From contig CM039130.1 of the NCBI GenBank assembly GCA_022036555.1, positions 18,626,570 through 18,690,569 of the forward strand: a DNA stretch of 64,000 nt. Reading direction: 5' to 3'. Source of the stretch: Microstegium vimineum. Lineage: Eukaryota; Streptophyta; Magnoliopsida; Poales; Poaceae. Shown in pieces: positions 22,917-34,840 of this stretch (position 1 is its first letter; the number at the start of each line of letters is the position of its first letter). The translations under genes and the position numbers were made by a program. The notes under the pieces were generated by a model. It made no database searches. It had not been told where the DNA came from and saw only the letters and a program-made list of their open reading frames with translations.

Positions 22917-23174
22917 AAGATTAACATCAATAGAAGAATTGCCTAGCTTGAACTTTAGATGATCCTTGTTCGGTTGCTCTTGAAAGAGTGTTCCAAACGG
23001 TACGCTAATCAAGAGAGACATGTCCGAGATGTCGTAGATGTAAAAATCTAAGCGATACTCGAATCCTCTTATGCGTAAAGGAATGGGCCTTATGACCCCA
23101 TAACTTTCAAGAATAACTCCAGACAGAATTCTTAGAAGCTTATGTGATGGGATCAAAGATTCGTTGGGGGGCAA
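22914..23174 (-). pseudogene. E1 degenerate retropepsin-like domain
   Basis: This 86-codon frame continues the end of gag (GINIISRALA) and carries the beta-strand pattern of a retropepsin fold, such as VIRPIPLRIRGFEYRLDFYI. The usual catalytic Asp motif (DTG, DSG or DFG) is replaced by SPIVGIN. It lies one base out of frame from gag. The matching region of E2 (34887-35120) is similar, with DPAIGVS, so loss of the active Asp seems old within this family rather than a local accident. Confidence 0.55.
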
Positions 23175-24307
23175 AGATGTTGGGCTAAAGCCCTTGAAAT
23201 TATGTTTATCCCAACGATAGGACTATAGTGAGCCTCTATGGTGATTCCCATAAGTTTGCAAAGTATAATATCTGAGGGAGCGATGATTCGGGCTACCTCA
23301 GTGGATAACTCCGATTCTACCGACCACTCAGGGCTCATGATGGCTGAGAGTCCTTTAATGTGCTCTAAAAGGAAAGCATCATTGTGTAGACTCTTATCCT
23401 CAAACGATGCAGAGTGTACCAAAGGCTTCACTTGAACTGGAAAATTCGAGGTGTTGCCAAAATCTTCAAAAAGATCTACCTCGATTTCTGAGAGGAACAT
23501 AGAAGGATGGGGTTCATCACTCTCTAAAGAGTGTTGTGTTCCCACAAGAGATGGTTCTATTGCAACCAAATCATTCAAAGAATTTGAAGGAATTTTGGAT
23601 TCGGTTGTTTGTTCCTCCTCGTATTGTTCGGGGGTTGGCTCGACTTCTTCTTTAGAAAATTCATCAAAAACTCTAGTGTAAGGGGTATTTTCAAGAATTT
23701 TATTTAGAATGGCTTCTCCTTCACTAATGGTTTTGTGCGAGAACGAGCCTCCTGAAGATAGGTCAAGGTGGAGAGCAGCTTCCTTGTTAAGACCAAGATG
23801 AAAGTGATAGAGTAAGACATTGTCTGGCAAGGAAAGGTTTGGACCGGAATTGATAAGGCTTATGAACCTAGCCCAAGCTGCTCCTATTGTCTCTTTCTCT
23901 TTTTGTTTGAACTGAAGAACTTCAATTCTAAGGGCTGCAATTTTAGAAAGAGGGAAGAAAGCAAGACAAAATTTGTCTCGAAGTTCATCCCAATTCCCAT
24001 TTACGCCTCCTACATAATGAGCATACCACTGTTTCGCTCTTCCCAAAAGTGAGAATGGAAACAATTTCCATTTTAAGGTCTCTTGTGTCATGCCAGCAAT
24101 GATGAGGCAGGAACACAATTGCTCAAATTCTCTAAGGTGGGTGTAAGGATTTTCGTTTTCTAGCCCAGAGAAAGGTTGCTCCCAAACCATGGCTATGAAA
24201 GCAGGGTGAAGCTCATAGACATCTGTAAGAATGGGATTTGAAGATGGTGGAGGATCCAACATGTCACCCTTTGGAGCAGAGTATTTATAGATAGGAGTGC
24301 AATTCAT
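23155..24307 (-). CDS. E1 gag
   Basis: The start is set at ATG 24307 (MNCTPIYKYSAP) because E2's gag begins at the matching Met (MDQTPLFEYGAP). The retrotransposon gag core is clear: FSGLENENPYTHLREFEQL, LKWKLFPFSLLGRAKQWY and KFCLAFFPLSK. A long acidic linker follows. There is no zinc knuckle. The frame of about 384 codons is intact to 23155, where it shifts relative to the protease-like region. Confidence 0.85.
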
Positions 24308-24401
24308 GTGGTAAGATGAAAATGGTAAGGGGAGAAAGGTGGTAAAAAGGAAATAAGAAAAGGGTAAACGGATGTCTTGGTTCGAAACTAGCACAACTAC
24401 C

Positions 24402-24421
24402 GTTCCCTGGCAACGGCGCTA
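24402..24421 (-). other. E1 primer binding site (tRNA-Asp type)
   Basis: Directly after the 5' LTR (with a short spacer AGCTTTC) the minus strand reads TAGCGCCGTTGCCAGGGAAC. This is close to the TGGCGCCGTTGCCGGGG primer binding site of plant Athila elements, complementary to the tRNA-Asp 3' end. Confidence 0.75.
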
Positions 24422-24428
24422 GAAAGCT

Positions 24429-25623
24429 TGTTGGTATTTCTTAACGCACACAGATAAATCCGCAAGCGCACGGATACCTCTGTAGCTTTAACCCGTGAGT
24501 ATTGCAAGGGTATCGATTTTCACGGGGAACGTGAAGTGAACTTGTTAAGAACTAAGAGCATCCAAGGATAGATAAGATGGGTAGAGAGATTTTAGAGTTT
24601 TCTAAGGGAGTTATCTAATCAAAGGCCCACGATACTCTACTTACTTTGGAGCAACAGTACCTTCCCGACTCTCGACAAAGACTGGGAAAAAGGTAGTCTG
24701 GGGGAGGCTGCCAAAAGCTCTACGAAAACACCAACCCGAACGTGGTGGACTACAAAGGCCTTACAGAGCTGTCACCTCTGGGGCTACCACAACTATCCGT
24801 AGGATTGGGCGCAAACTCAGGTAAACTCTAGTCTAGACACCACATCTACACTATCGCTTACTACTCTAATCCGATATCAAAACTAGAGCACTCAATACGA
24901 GCAGAGATCCCGTAAATAGAATAAAGCAAGAACTGAAATAAGATACTTAGAAATAATAAATGAAGAACCTGGAGATTGCTCCGAACCAGATGCTGCAAAG
25001 GTACAATGTTGAGGAAGATCCGACAGATCCGGCTCCTCCTAGCTCTCTCCTCCTCTCTCTCACCTCTAATTACAACTAGATGAACTAGAACTAGAAGAAC
25101 TAGATCTAGACAACTAGAGGGACCTCTCTCCTTCTCTACTTCTAATTGAAACCCTAGCTTTTGCTCTGGAGAAGAATAATGAGATGAGATCATCCTCAGG
25201 GGGGTCAGGGCCTTCCTTAATAGCCTCCTCAAATGAACGTGGACCGTCGGATCAAACTGACCTTAAGCGAGTGGTTTAGATTCATTCTCAAAGGCGGTGG
25301 AGCGCGATCCGCAAGATTGACTGTGATTGGTCACATGGGTAGGGAGGCCGCCCTGGGTGTGGGCCCACTTGGCTTCCGGCTTGGTCCAGTTCCTTCTAGA
25401 GCCTTCTTGAGTATAGAAAATTGTGCGGTTGATAATTATCTCTATGTAAACATGACATGTGGGCCTTTCCTTAGTATTTCCTGATAACCCCCTGCAGAAA
25501 CAGACATTCACCAAAACTCATGAAATTCTATCAGTATAAACCCTAATTCTAGCTAGTGGTTTCATTTAGATCCTTTTCCTTGTTTAGTTGACGGTTGAAA
25601 TTGGTACTTAAGGACCGTCAACA
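24429..25623 (-). mobile_element. E1 5' LTR
   Basis: The 1195-bp LTR on the minus strand begins TGTTGACGGTCCTTAAG and ends AATACCAACA, next to the PBS. On the right it abuts GTAGC of the E0 gag. Its first 470 bp resemble the LTR of E3 (44850-45277), while its second half does not. Confidence 0.85.
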
Positions 25624-26328
25624 GTAGCATCCAATGATAAAGCACTAGAAAATATAAATACTAGGATGGATACCTTTGCTTCTGCTATCAAAAATCAAAA
25701 TAGCTTCAATAAAATGTTAGAGATACAATTAGCTCAGCTGGCAGCTGCTGTTCCCCCAATGAAGGAAGGTAAGATTCCGGGCCAGCTGGAAGATTTAGAA
25801 ACTGCAAATCTTGTCAACATTTTTAATGAAGCTAACTACTACACTCAGCCTGCTAATGTGAAGTGGATTGACTATTCACTTCCCGAGAAGAAAGGTGATC
25901 CAGGGAGGCCTATCATTCCTATCTCCATAGGATGTCACACTTTCCCAGAAGCTATCTGCGATTTCGGCGCAAGTGTCAACATTATGCCTAAGGTAATTTA
26001 TGAAAAGATTTTGGGAGATTCCCTGTTGTACACAAACATGCGTTTGCAGCTTGCAGATCAGTCTATCTGTTATCTCAAGGGAGTTTTTGAAGAAGCAATC
26101 ATTAGAGTGGGACAATCATATGTTCCAATTGACTTTGTGGTCATGGAGACAGGGGGAGATGAAAGATCACCCATCATATTGGGCCGACCATTCTTATGCA
26201 CAACTAAAGCCATCATCTATGCGCAGCACGCCAAAATTGTCTTTTCCATTAAAGACAAGAAAGAAAAGTTCTCATTCTAGAACCGCATGCTCAAAACTCC
26301 TGCACTACCATGAAGGAAGTATGAACAA
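25624..26328 (+). pseudogene. E0: gag-protease fragment of a second Athila-type element
   Basis: The plus-strand frame starts mid-protein (VASNDKALENINTRMDTF) at the E1 border and runs as an ORF of 204 codons from 25666. It carries a retropepsin with CDFGASVNIMPKVIYEKI and ILGRPFLCTTKAII, including the catalytic Asp. It matches the first protease of E3 closely, and continues to 26328 with a TAG after KEKFSF. The 5' part, with its LTR and gag start, was removed on the far side of E1. Confidence 0.75.
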
Positions 26329-29300
26329 TGTAACACCCTAAGTGTTAAGCATGCATTTCATATCATTTCATGAGCATAAGCATAAGCATCAATGCATTTA
26401 TGCATTCATAAGATAACATGAAATGATAACCCTTGTAATGACCTTGTTGTTTGCATGTGTGTGTTAACCTACACCTAGCAATGTGTGACTTATGCTTGTA
26501 TAACCAAGTGTTTGATGTTTTGATCACTAATAAACACCTAGACATGCTTAGGAATGCAAATGAAGCTAAGTTCATATAGGTGATCATGGCAAAAGTGGTC
26601 ACTAGGGTTTAAGCTCATGTGTTGACCCTAGGAACCCTTTTCTTTGACTTAAGAAAACAACCTTGCTAATGACCTTGCATGATAGTGTGGGCTTAATCAA
26701 AGTTGTTGTGAATTTTATGAGGAACAAACTTTGTTTAACCACCCAAAGGTGATTTGGACCCTAACATGCTATAATTGGCCAATTAAGGAAGGATTAGGGG
26801 CTGTTTTTAGGTTTCAAATTTGTCTAAGTCCTAAGCTGCGTTTCAGTTTCAAAGTACCCCTGTTTGAATGCTTGTAGTTTGAAATCTAGGTTGTTTTAGC
26901 TCAAGATGGTTACATCATAGTTAGAGTTTACACATATCTCTAGCTAATGGTGGAATTGGTTGAAGCTAATGCGCAGTGGTTAGTGAGTTAATCGCTTGGC
27001 AAAATGCGCTGTCAATTGCCATCGATCGGGTTCAGAGGGGGAAAGCAGAGCACAACGCCGCTCAGTCGTGGCTGACCGCCACAGGGAAATCGCGACATGT
27101 GGTGGCCGTACAACAGCGACGCCGCGCACAGCCGCGAGTTAGGATATCCGCACACGCCACCGACCCGCTCCCACGCGCTCACTCACTCCCTCTCCTCACT
27201 GCTTCACGCAAGAACAGAGCTCCCGCGCTATTGCTAGCACCAAGCTCCCGCCGCCATCACCAAGCTCCACCCTGCAACACACCGCCGCATTGCTCTCCAA
27301 AAGCTAGCTACAACACCACCTCACTCCGCCGCACACCTTGCACCGGTTGGTTGTAGTAGTGGAGGCCTAGGTAAGCTAGACCCCGCCTTGCCGCGAGTGC
27401 CATGGCTGTGGAACCTCCGCCGCAGGCAGTGCCACCGTGGCCAGCTCCATCCAAGGCTTCTCTCCTTCTAGCTCATGTACATGGTAGCCTAGGTGTCGTA
27501 GAAGCTCACCGTGGAGTTGGTTGAAGCAGTTAGGGTTAGGGTTAGCCGGAACAGGAACTCCGCCGCGTGCAAGTGCTCGACACCTACAACGTCGGCGAGG
27601 GTCATGCTGGGTCACTCAGCGCCCCTTAGGATCATCGGAGTAGCGTTAGGGTTAGCTAGTTAGTCCGCGCTTGGGTTGCCGGAGTCAGTTGAAGCGAACA
27701 AAGCTTGTCGTCGCTGGAACAGCACAGCTGCACCGCAGTGATCTCGCCACCGTGCTGTTGTGCATGTGGCCGAACTCACCGGAGGCTTGGCATGGCTCCA
27801 ATCCAAGCTCAATCAAACCGCAAGGGTTTAGTGAAGGTGTAGCGTTCATTAGATTGGCAGGTAGAAGCCTGAGCCGGCCAGCGTAAGCAACACCGCGCCG
27901 CTGTGCCGCCATTACCGCCGTCGAGTATGTTCCGGTAGGTTTGGGGTACAACTAGCTACATGGTTGGCTGCGGGTTGCGAAGGGGTACACGCCTGTAGGC
28001 TTGGTTGAGCCAAAAACCTCACCGTTGGCGAAAGACCGTCGGTCGAGCACCTTCCATGCTCACGGCTTTGGGGAAGAAACATGACACGGGGGTCCCACCG
28101 GTCAGTGAAAGTGTGCTTTGTCTTTTTGTTCTGTTTTTTAGAAATGCGTGCTAACCGTGAAAATGCATAACTAAATATAAAAAATGCAAATAATGTGATA
28201 TAAATTCTGTTAGCTTTGTTATGAATTTCTCTATAAATGAATAATATAATTTAACATGTTGTTCTGTTCTTATATGCTGATTAATTAAAAATGAACAACA
28301 AGCTCTTTATGTCGATAATAACTTGTTTAATTCATAATTGTAGTTAGGTGTATGCAAAAATTGTGATTCCTATTATGTTGAGCTTCTCTTAGCATGCACT
28401 TCTCATGCAAAATTCTTAAGTACCAGTAAGCTCCTTTTCAAAGGCATGTTGTAGTTAAATGGGTTAAATGCTTAATTATTAACATGCAACATTGTTCTTT
28501 TTGAAAAGTGAAATATATGTATGTGCTGGATTTGATAATTTTTGTACAAGTACTACTTGCTTAGTGTGAGGTAAGAAAGTATGAAATATGTTGTTTCACA
28601 CATTTCAAATTGTTTAGGTAAATTATGTTTAAAACATGCTTGTTTTCTCATCACCAGCAAAGTAGTGGTCTTAACCACTTTTCAAATATGTTTTATGTTG
28701 ATGATGTGAATACCAAAGTGGTAACTAATTATGTAAACTTTCTTGTCTAATATTATCATAATTTTTGGAGTGATGGTTGAAGCTCTACAATTGTTCTAAG
28801 TAGTTGCTTGAATCTGTTGGTCAGCTGAAACCAATTTCCTTGCTTGATTTGTTTGGGCTACTTTTAAATGGTTTCAACAGTAGTAACAATTACAAGTTTA
28901 ACTTGTGTGCATTTTACAAGTTAAGTGCTTTTCCTGTGTTTTCCTGTTTTCACCAAACAGCTTTGCTTGGAGTGACTGTTAGGCTAATTTAAGTTTGGTT
29001 TGAGCTGGAGAGTGTATGGAATGAGTTGTAGCTAATTTCATAAGATTTCAATAAAGTCCAAGTTTATGATTTTTAGTTTTGTGTAGCTCCTACTGTACTA
29101 TTTTCTTTCAGCTGTTGATTGAGGTGTTTGCATGAAATGTTTTGCATGTTCTCTGAGTGATGAAAACTTAAGTGTTACTTAAGCAAGTAACCTAATAAAT
29201 GAATATGGTTAGTTGCAGGTGTTAGAGAGCTAACTGAGGATGAAAAGCTCTATTATAGGTTGTTGAAAAAGGGTAAGTGTTAGCTTCTCTACAGTAGAAG

Positions 29301-30473
29301 ATATTTCCACCTACTCGATCAACGAAATAAAAATGTTGCATAACACATTCATCATGAGAATTCATCTATATGCATTAGACATGCCTCATTTTCTCGTATC
29401 TGGTCTATCATATACCTTGGATGGTCATACATGTGTACATGCATACAGGATCGCCGGAGGGAGTGACACTCTTGGAGTTCGGGGAGTTGGAGGGAGGAGT
29501 TCCACAAGAGATCCAGGCTCCCAAGGGTCCAGAAGGAGGAGAACAAGGTCCTGAGCTTCCCGAGTGCCCGAACCACCAGCCCTCCACCTTTGTGAAAGTA
29601 AAGCCCCGGAGCATTATCCACCTACATTACTCTATTTCAAGTATTTTAATTACACTACTATCACTTGCTTGTGCATTAAGTTAGTAGGAGTTGAATGAAA
29701 CCCTTGTTGCATTATATCTTCCTTGTCCAACAAAAGAACCTTGTAGGCTCAGGATCGAAACATATGCTTAGCCCTGCTTAGACTAGTAGAGTGGGTGGTC
29801 TTCTATCACCCATGATGATAGGTTGATACTGGTCACGGTTGGCTATATTTGCTATCATGGAAATAACCATGTGAAAGTAATAAATCGAGACCGGGCGGAC
29901 AAGGTGTGTGTGAGCCACTTGACTTGGAGCTCTTGTGAGCGAGTTCTCTCCGCCTGTGTCGTTAGGCACTGGACTGTGGTTGGACATCTGTTGAGATTGA
30001 ACGCATGCCTACTTCATAGCTGGCCGAATAAATCATTTCGACCGTGAAGCCTAACTCTGTAGTTCGGGCCGGAACCCCCCCTAGTTGGCTCATGGAGATC
30101 GCGAGCGGAATACTAGACTGTGGACAAGTATCTTGAACGTCCTGGCTATGTACCAAGGGAAGGCACTTCTTGAACGACCTGGCTCCGTGAGTTGCCTTTC
30201 ATACCTGTACATGGGGACTCCCGGCGTCCCCCGAACTATATGAAGGTAACCCCAAAAAGTCAACCCGATGGGGGAGGCTTGGGTGTGATTGAGGAATAAA
30301 CCTCCGCTAGATAGGAATTCGATTCGAATCATAGTCTCTCCCCATCAATGAGAAACTTGAAAGATCCGCCAACCATTGTAGAAACTTGAACACTAATAAG
30401 TAACCAAAAGATAGTTATATGGTTTACATGCCAAACATGATATGGTTGCTATTGTGATGATGTCGATGAAATA
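26329..30473 (+). mobile_element. Long LTR of a gypsy (chromovirus-like) element, 3' truncated
   Basis: The block starts TGTAACACCCTAAGTGTTAAG directly after the E0 fragment; the preceding 5 bp are AACAA. Such TGTAACACC starts with LTRs of 3-4 kb are known from Tekay-type chromoviruses. It contains a GC-rich leader-like stretch at 27040-27400 and a coding-like segment at 29450-29590. No PBS, gag or second AACAA is found before 30474, where a Tat LTR begins, so the LTR is cut there. The assignment rests on start sequence and length. Confidence 0.45.
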
Positions 30474-30917
30474 TGTGTCGCAGTCTACCTAGGGGGTACC
30501 CTATGGTAGTAGATTGTAGGTGGAGGTGTGGCAGCGGTGATCAAGCATAACACAGAGAGCGTAGACACGACAATTTATACAGGTTCAGGCCGACAAATCG
30601 CCGTAATACCCTACGTCCTATGTTTTGTTGGCTGGATTGATATGAGTATTAGGTTACACAAGGTGTAGATGAGATGATTTCGAGGGGGGTCCCTGCTCGC
30701 CTTATATAGCCGGGGAGCAGGGTTACAGTTTCCATACCCTAACAGATTACGATCGGAGCCTATCTACTAGGATCTTCCTTGGCGAGCAAGGCTCTACAGA
30801 GTCCCTGGCGAGCACGATGGGCTAGTCACGTGCGGCAGGGCCTCACAGGCTAGGCCGTCTTCCGGTCGGTAGGCCCATATAGGTACCGAGGGATATGCAG
30901 AGGTAATATCTCCAACA
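30474..30917 (-). mobile_element. Tat-type gypsy LTR (minus orientation)
   Basis: On the minus strand it begins TGTTGGAGATATTACCTC at 30917, has a TATATAAGG box at about 30711-30718, and ends TAGACTGCGACACA at 30474. Directly upstream (30918-30935) lies GTGCTCGGGGACT, a polypurine-rich tract, so this is a 3' LTR. Start and composition match LTRs of the Tat/RIRE2 group in grasses. Confidence 0.6.
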
Positions 30918-32196
30918 AGTCCCCGAGCACGTTGCATTCTTCCTTCGCGGAGGTGCTCGGCTGGTCGTCTTCATATGTGAACGACGTTGCAGAGTCCCGA
31001 CCAGGCTACCCGGTCGAGGTACTGCTCGGAGAAGCCTCCCGACCAGGTCAGACTGGTCGAGAGCGTCGTGGTGTGATCTGCGAGCAGGTCACCTCGTTGG
31101 AGGTTGCGGCTACTTGTCGGAAGAATGTGACGTGCTAAAGAAGAAAATTTTGAAAGTCCTTTCCTGGTGAAGTGTACCCACTTAGACTCTGCAAAAACAA
31201 CATGGAAACAACAGAGTTTGTCAAGAAGTAAATTAGTACATTCACCGCAAGGTGAAGTGTACCCACTTAGTCTCTGAGCTTGGTAGTAGGTGAAGTATGC
31301 ACGTGGTGCCAAGCTTTATAAAAGATAAAGAATGCATAAAAGATTGAAACATAAGTTTTGTAAAAAAATAACTGCGAATATCTGTGGTCCCCAAGCCTGA
31401 TGTAAGGAGCGTGAAGGTTCTTGTATCAGGATCATGTTGCTCTGTAATGTTCGTAGTCCCCGAGTATTTGCTATGGTATGCCAGTTTTCGTTTGCCGTAG
31501 ACACGGTGGTCACAGTCCTCGAGCCTCGCTTGGGTCACATAATCGGCGGAGTCCCCATGCCTGGTCGGGAAGTGGCGACTAGGTGCATGAGTCGTAGCTG
31601 TGCTCGGCGAAGTCCTCGAGTGCTACCGCTTCTGGTGGTTGGTGGAGTTTGGCGACAAGTTTATTGTAGCAGAAGTACTGTAGCTGCAAAGAAAATTCTT
31701 GAAAAAATTGTATACTCAGTTCCCGGGACTGTGGAGTTAGCGAGATTTTGGAAATCATTAATCGCAAATTAAGGAGACTATTTTTAAAGAAATACAGAAT
31801 AAAAAGGTAAATGGGCCGATATAACCACGGTTAGCGGCCCATACAAGGCGAACCGTCTGCGCCGCTAGAAGCGGGTATCGTGGCAGTCGTGCATTAGCCA
31901 CGTTGCGGTTTCCCAAAAACTCTGGGAGGCAAAGCGCCGTGCTGTTTGATATAAAAGGTGGACTTAGTGACGGCGGTGTTTTTCACGCTTTCCTCTACGG
32001 TAGAGCCTTTCATCTTCCTCAGTCGCCTTTCACTCACGCCCTTCCTTCTTGCTCCACCACAGACCGTAGATCCTTTCCGCTGTACTCTAGCGATGGCACC
32101 CAGGAGGAGACCCAACACTCTCGTTGTCAAAGAAGAAAATGGAGAAGTCTGTGAAGAGACCAACGATGGTGATGCAAGATTGGACCAGGGATTGGT
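30918..32196 (-). mobile_element. Tat element 3' internal region, truncated by E2
   Basis: This is noncoding sequence upstream of the LTR, with repeated CCCCGAGCAC/TCCCGACCAG-type motifs typical of Tat 3' regions. A block at 31142-31280 contains a short direct repeat (GTGAAGTGTACCCACTTAG at 31168 and 31253). From about 31940 a plus-strand promoter-like stretch (GATATAAAAGG) leads into an ORF at 32093. The region ends at 32196, where the E2 LTR inserts; the rest of the Tat element is not seen. Confidence 0.5.
32093..32196 (+). pseudogene. Start of an antisense ORF in the Tat 3' region
   Basis: ATG at 32093 opens a frame beginning MAPRRRPNTLVVKEENGE, running into E2 at 32197. It is antisense to its host element. 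Extra antisense ORFs between pol and the 3' LTR are known from Tat-lineage elements such as Grande. A TATA-like GATATAAAAGG lies about 140 bp upstream. Only some 35 codons survive, so the product cannot be identified. Confidence 0.35.
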
Positions 32197-33703
32197 TGTT
32201 GACGGTAGTTACAAGATATTTTATCACTATCAAAATACCGTCAACATCCTCATATTCAAAGGAAAACGAGCATAACCTGAACATATTGTGCCAAATAACT
32301 AGTTCCACATGTCCCATGAATATTTGATGCAGGTAATGACAAATGGGGACTTTTTGGGAGCTAGTGGGCCCATAGAGGGGGTCGGCCGACCACCTTGTGG
32401 GGCCACTAGACCTCCCAAGCCCCCATGATCCAAGAACCATGTTCCAAATCACTCTCCCCTTGGATCCAAGTGTGTTTTCTGTCAATGGCTCAGATTCACA
32501 TCACGAGGATCCATGGGCCCACATCAAAGAAGTAAGTGTGACAATCAACCCAGAACCAAAATCTACCATGTATGATAGGTGGGGCCAGTAACCACAGGGC
32601 AGAGGTGGGCCACAAACCACAATATGTGGTCGGCCGACCTCAAGATGGGCCCCACTAGCCCCCACTTGGTCCCTGACCAGTGGGCCATCATCCAGAAGGT
32701 GCAGGAGGGCCCACATGGCAGCATGGGTGGTCGGCCGACCACCCATATGGCGGTTTCACCCCCCTCAACCGCCTCACTCACTCCCCACATGATGCAAATC
32801 ATCACCCTTGATCCTTAGGCGGTTCTGAAGTCGGTTGGATCCAACGGTGGTTGATGAAGGTGACGCGGATCGCTGACGTGGCACCGGAGTAGCCCCTACT
32901 CCACCTCTAAGTATAAATAGACCCCTAGAGCTCCCTTCTCATTCATGCCTCATTGGAGAAACACTACTCCTTAGTCTCTTAGCGGAGCTCTCTAGTAGTG
33001 CTATGCTGGTTGGAGGAGAGTGAAGGAAGTCTTCTGGAGAAAGCCCCGGGCCTGTCGGGAATCTTCTCTGGAGTTCTTCCTTAGTAGACGCGAGTCTCTT
33101 GTAAGTTTAGCACTTGTAAGTGACTTCTTCTGAGTTCTTTATAGTATTCAATAATCTAAATCTGGGTTAGCTGTTATACACCTTTTCGTACTTGTTCATC
33201 GCTTTTCTCCGAGTAAAGTGCTTTAATCTTAGGACAAGGTTAAAGTAGTAAGATAAGTGTAGACGTGGTGTGTAGGATAGATCACCGCTTATCGCGCGGA
33301 TTGTTTGTGGATGCTAGTAGAAGGTGACAACTCTATCTAGTCTTTGTATTCCACCATGTGTGTTAGATAAGTTCTTAAAAGGTAGGGCTTCAATACAACT
33401 TGACGGCGCGGTCCGGTTAGAGTTTTGTCCTCTTTCTGATCTATCCCGTCGCCTCTTGCAAGAGAAGGGCTAATAAAGCCAGTATAACCAGCTATACCTT
33501 GTTAGATAACTTTGCTACATCGAACCTCTCTACCCAGTTATCATAGTCTCCCTTGATCCATCATAGGACATACCCGTATTCCTAGTTAACTCACTTCTCG
33601 TTCCCTGTGGAAATTATGATACCTGGAATACTACCGGTGAAAGCTACCTTGACAACCGTACGCTTGCGGTCTTTTTTTCCATTTGCCACCTTTGGTGTCA
33701 ACA
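32197..33703 (+). mobile_element. E2 5' LTR with three GGTCGGCCGACC palindromes
   Basis: The 1507-bp LTR begins TGTTGACGGTAG and ends GGTGTCAACA. A TATAAATA box lies at 32922-32929. Upstream of it GGTCGGCCGACC occurs at 32380-32391, 32628-32639 and 32729-32740. The third lies within a perfect 24-bp palindrome (32723-32746). Confidence 0.8.
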
Positions 33704-33710
33704 AGCTTTC

Positions 33711-33730
33711 TAGCGCCATTGCTGGGGAAC
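33711..33730 (+). other. E2 primer binding site (tRNA-Asp type)
   Basis: TAGCGCCATTGCTGGGGAAC follows the LTR after a short AGCTTTC spacer. The spacing and sequence are the same as in E1 apart from a few substitutions. Confidence 0.7.
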
Positions 33731-33806
33731 GGTAGCTATTTTAACTAGTATCTTTTGGTCCTATTTTATCTTTGTTTGATTTCATCCTTCCACTCCACAT
33801 ACACAT

Positions 33807-34840
33807 ATGGATCAAACCCCCCTTTTCGAATATGGTGCTCCAACGGGCGCTAGCTTAGAGCCACCTAAATCATCTCAGGCCGTTTTGGCCGTTCGTTATG
33901 AGCTTCGCCCGAGTCTCATAGCGATGGTTCAGGAAAAACCGTTTTCTGGGGATGAAGACGAGAATCCCTATACTCATATACATGACTTTGAACAACTCTA
34001 TTCATGTGTCCATATTCAAGGGATGAGGCCAGGTACCCTTAAGTGGAAGCTATTTTCGTTTTCTTTGACGGGAATAGCCAAACGATGGTACGCTCGCCAC
34101 GTAGATGACGCAAAAGGAGACTGGGAAAAATTAATGCCTAAATTTTGTTTAGCATTCTTCCCTATCCCCTGTGTCATTCGTCTTCGAAAAGAGATCATCA
34201 ATTTCTCGCAAAAAGAAAAAGAATCTCTAGGTGACGCATGGGCCCATCTGTTAGATCTAGTATCTTTAGGCCCTGATCTCGGTATAACTGACCCTACAAT
34301 GTTACAACATTTTTATGGTGGTCTTAGCAGAGAGTCTGCACAACTCCTTGACATATCTTCCGGGGGAGCCTTCCTGTGTTTACCGTTAGTGCAGGGAAGA
34401 GTCTTCTCACGAAGATTCTTGATAACACCCCCTATACTAACGTATATTATGAAGAACCCTCAGAAGAACAAAAACTAACCCCCAGAACAGAAACAACATC
34501 GATAGCTGAAACTCTTCCTTCTACATCTCAAGATCCTTCTATCGAACCTAAACCACCAAGGGAAGAAGAAATTCATCCCTTGGAATTCTCCCTTGATATT
34601 GAAGCTGATTTGTTTTCCGATTTTGGAAATGCCTTGAATCAATTAATGCAAAAGAAGTCTTCTGCTCAAAAAGCTCCGAACCTTCACTTTTCTAGTCTCA
34701 TAGAGGAAGCCTATCACCAGGAAACGGTTCAGGAGCTAGCCTCTATCATGAGCAATGAATGGTTAGAGGAGGCCGAATCTTCATTCGAGCCAATTCGTAT
34801 TCTTTCTTCATCTACAAACCATTCCTTGTCAAATCAATAG
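33807..34840 (+). pseudogene. E2 gag
   Basis: ATG 33807 opens MDQTPLFEYGAP. The gag core shows FSGDEDENPYTHIHDFEQL, LKWKLFSFSLTGIAKRWY and KFCLAFFPIPC. The frame shifts near 34370 (after SSGGAF) and continues in the second frame (34376-34840), which carries the acidic linker with ILDNTPYTNVYYEE and SIMSNEWLEEAE. It is the direct counterpart of E1 gag. Confidence 0.8.

Larger units (their letters stand above)
15715..25623 (-). mobile_element. E1: Athila-type Ty3/gypsy element, 3' LTR lost
   Basis: Reading right to left the element has a 5' LTR (24429-25623), a PBS, gag, a protease-like region, RT-RNase H, an integrase split by an insertion, and a long 3' noncoding region ending at 15715 without a 3' LTR. 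The RT sequence (GGMTVVRNEKNELIPQRTVT, FMDDFTVYGK) is of the Athila lineage. It interrupts the gag of a plus-strand gag-protease element (E0) at 25624. Single in-frame stops, one frameshift, a mutated integrase residue and the lost LTR mark it as inactive. Confidence 0.85.

Noticed and set aside
27525..27660. TTAGGGTTAGGG-like units suggesting interstitial telomere repeat
   Set aside because: Only two or three units are present, and plant telomere repeat is TTTAGGG; it lies within a long LTR.
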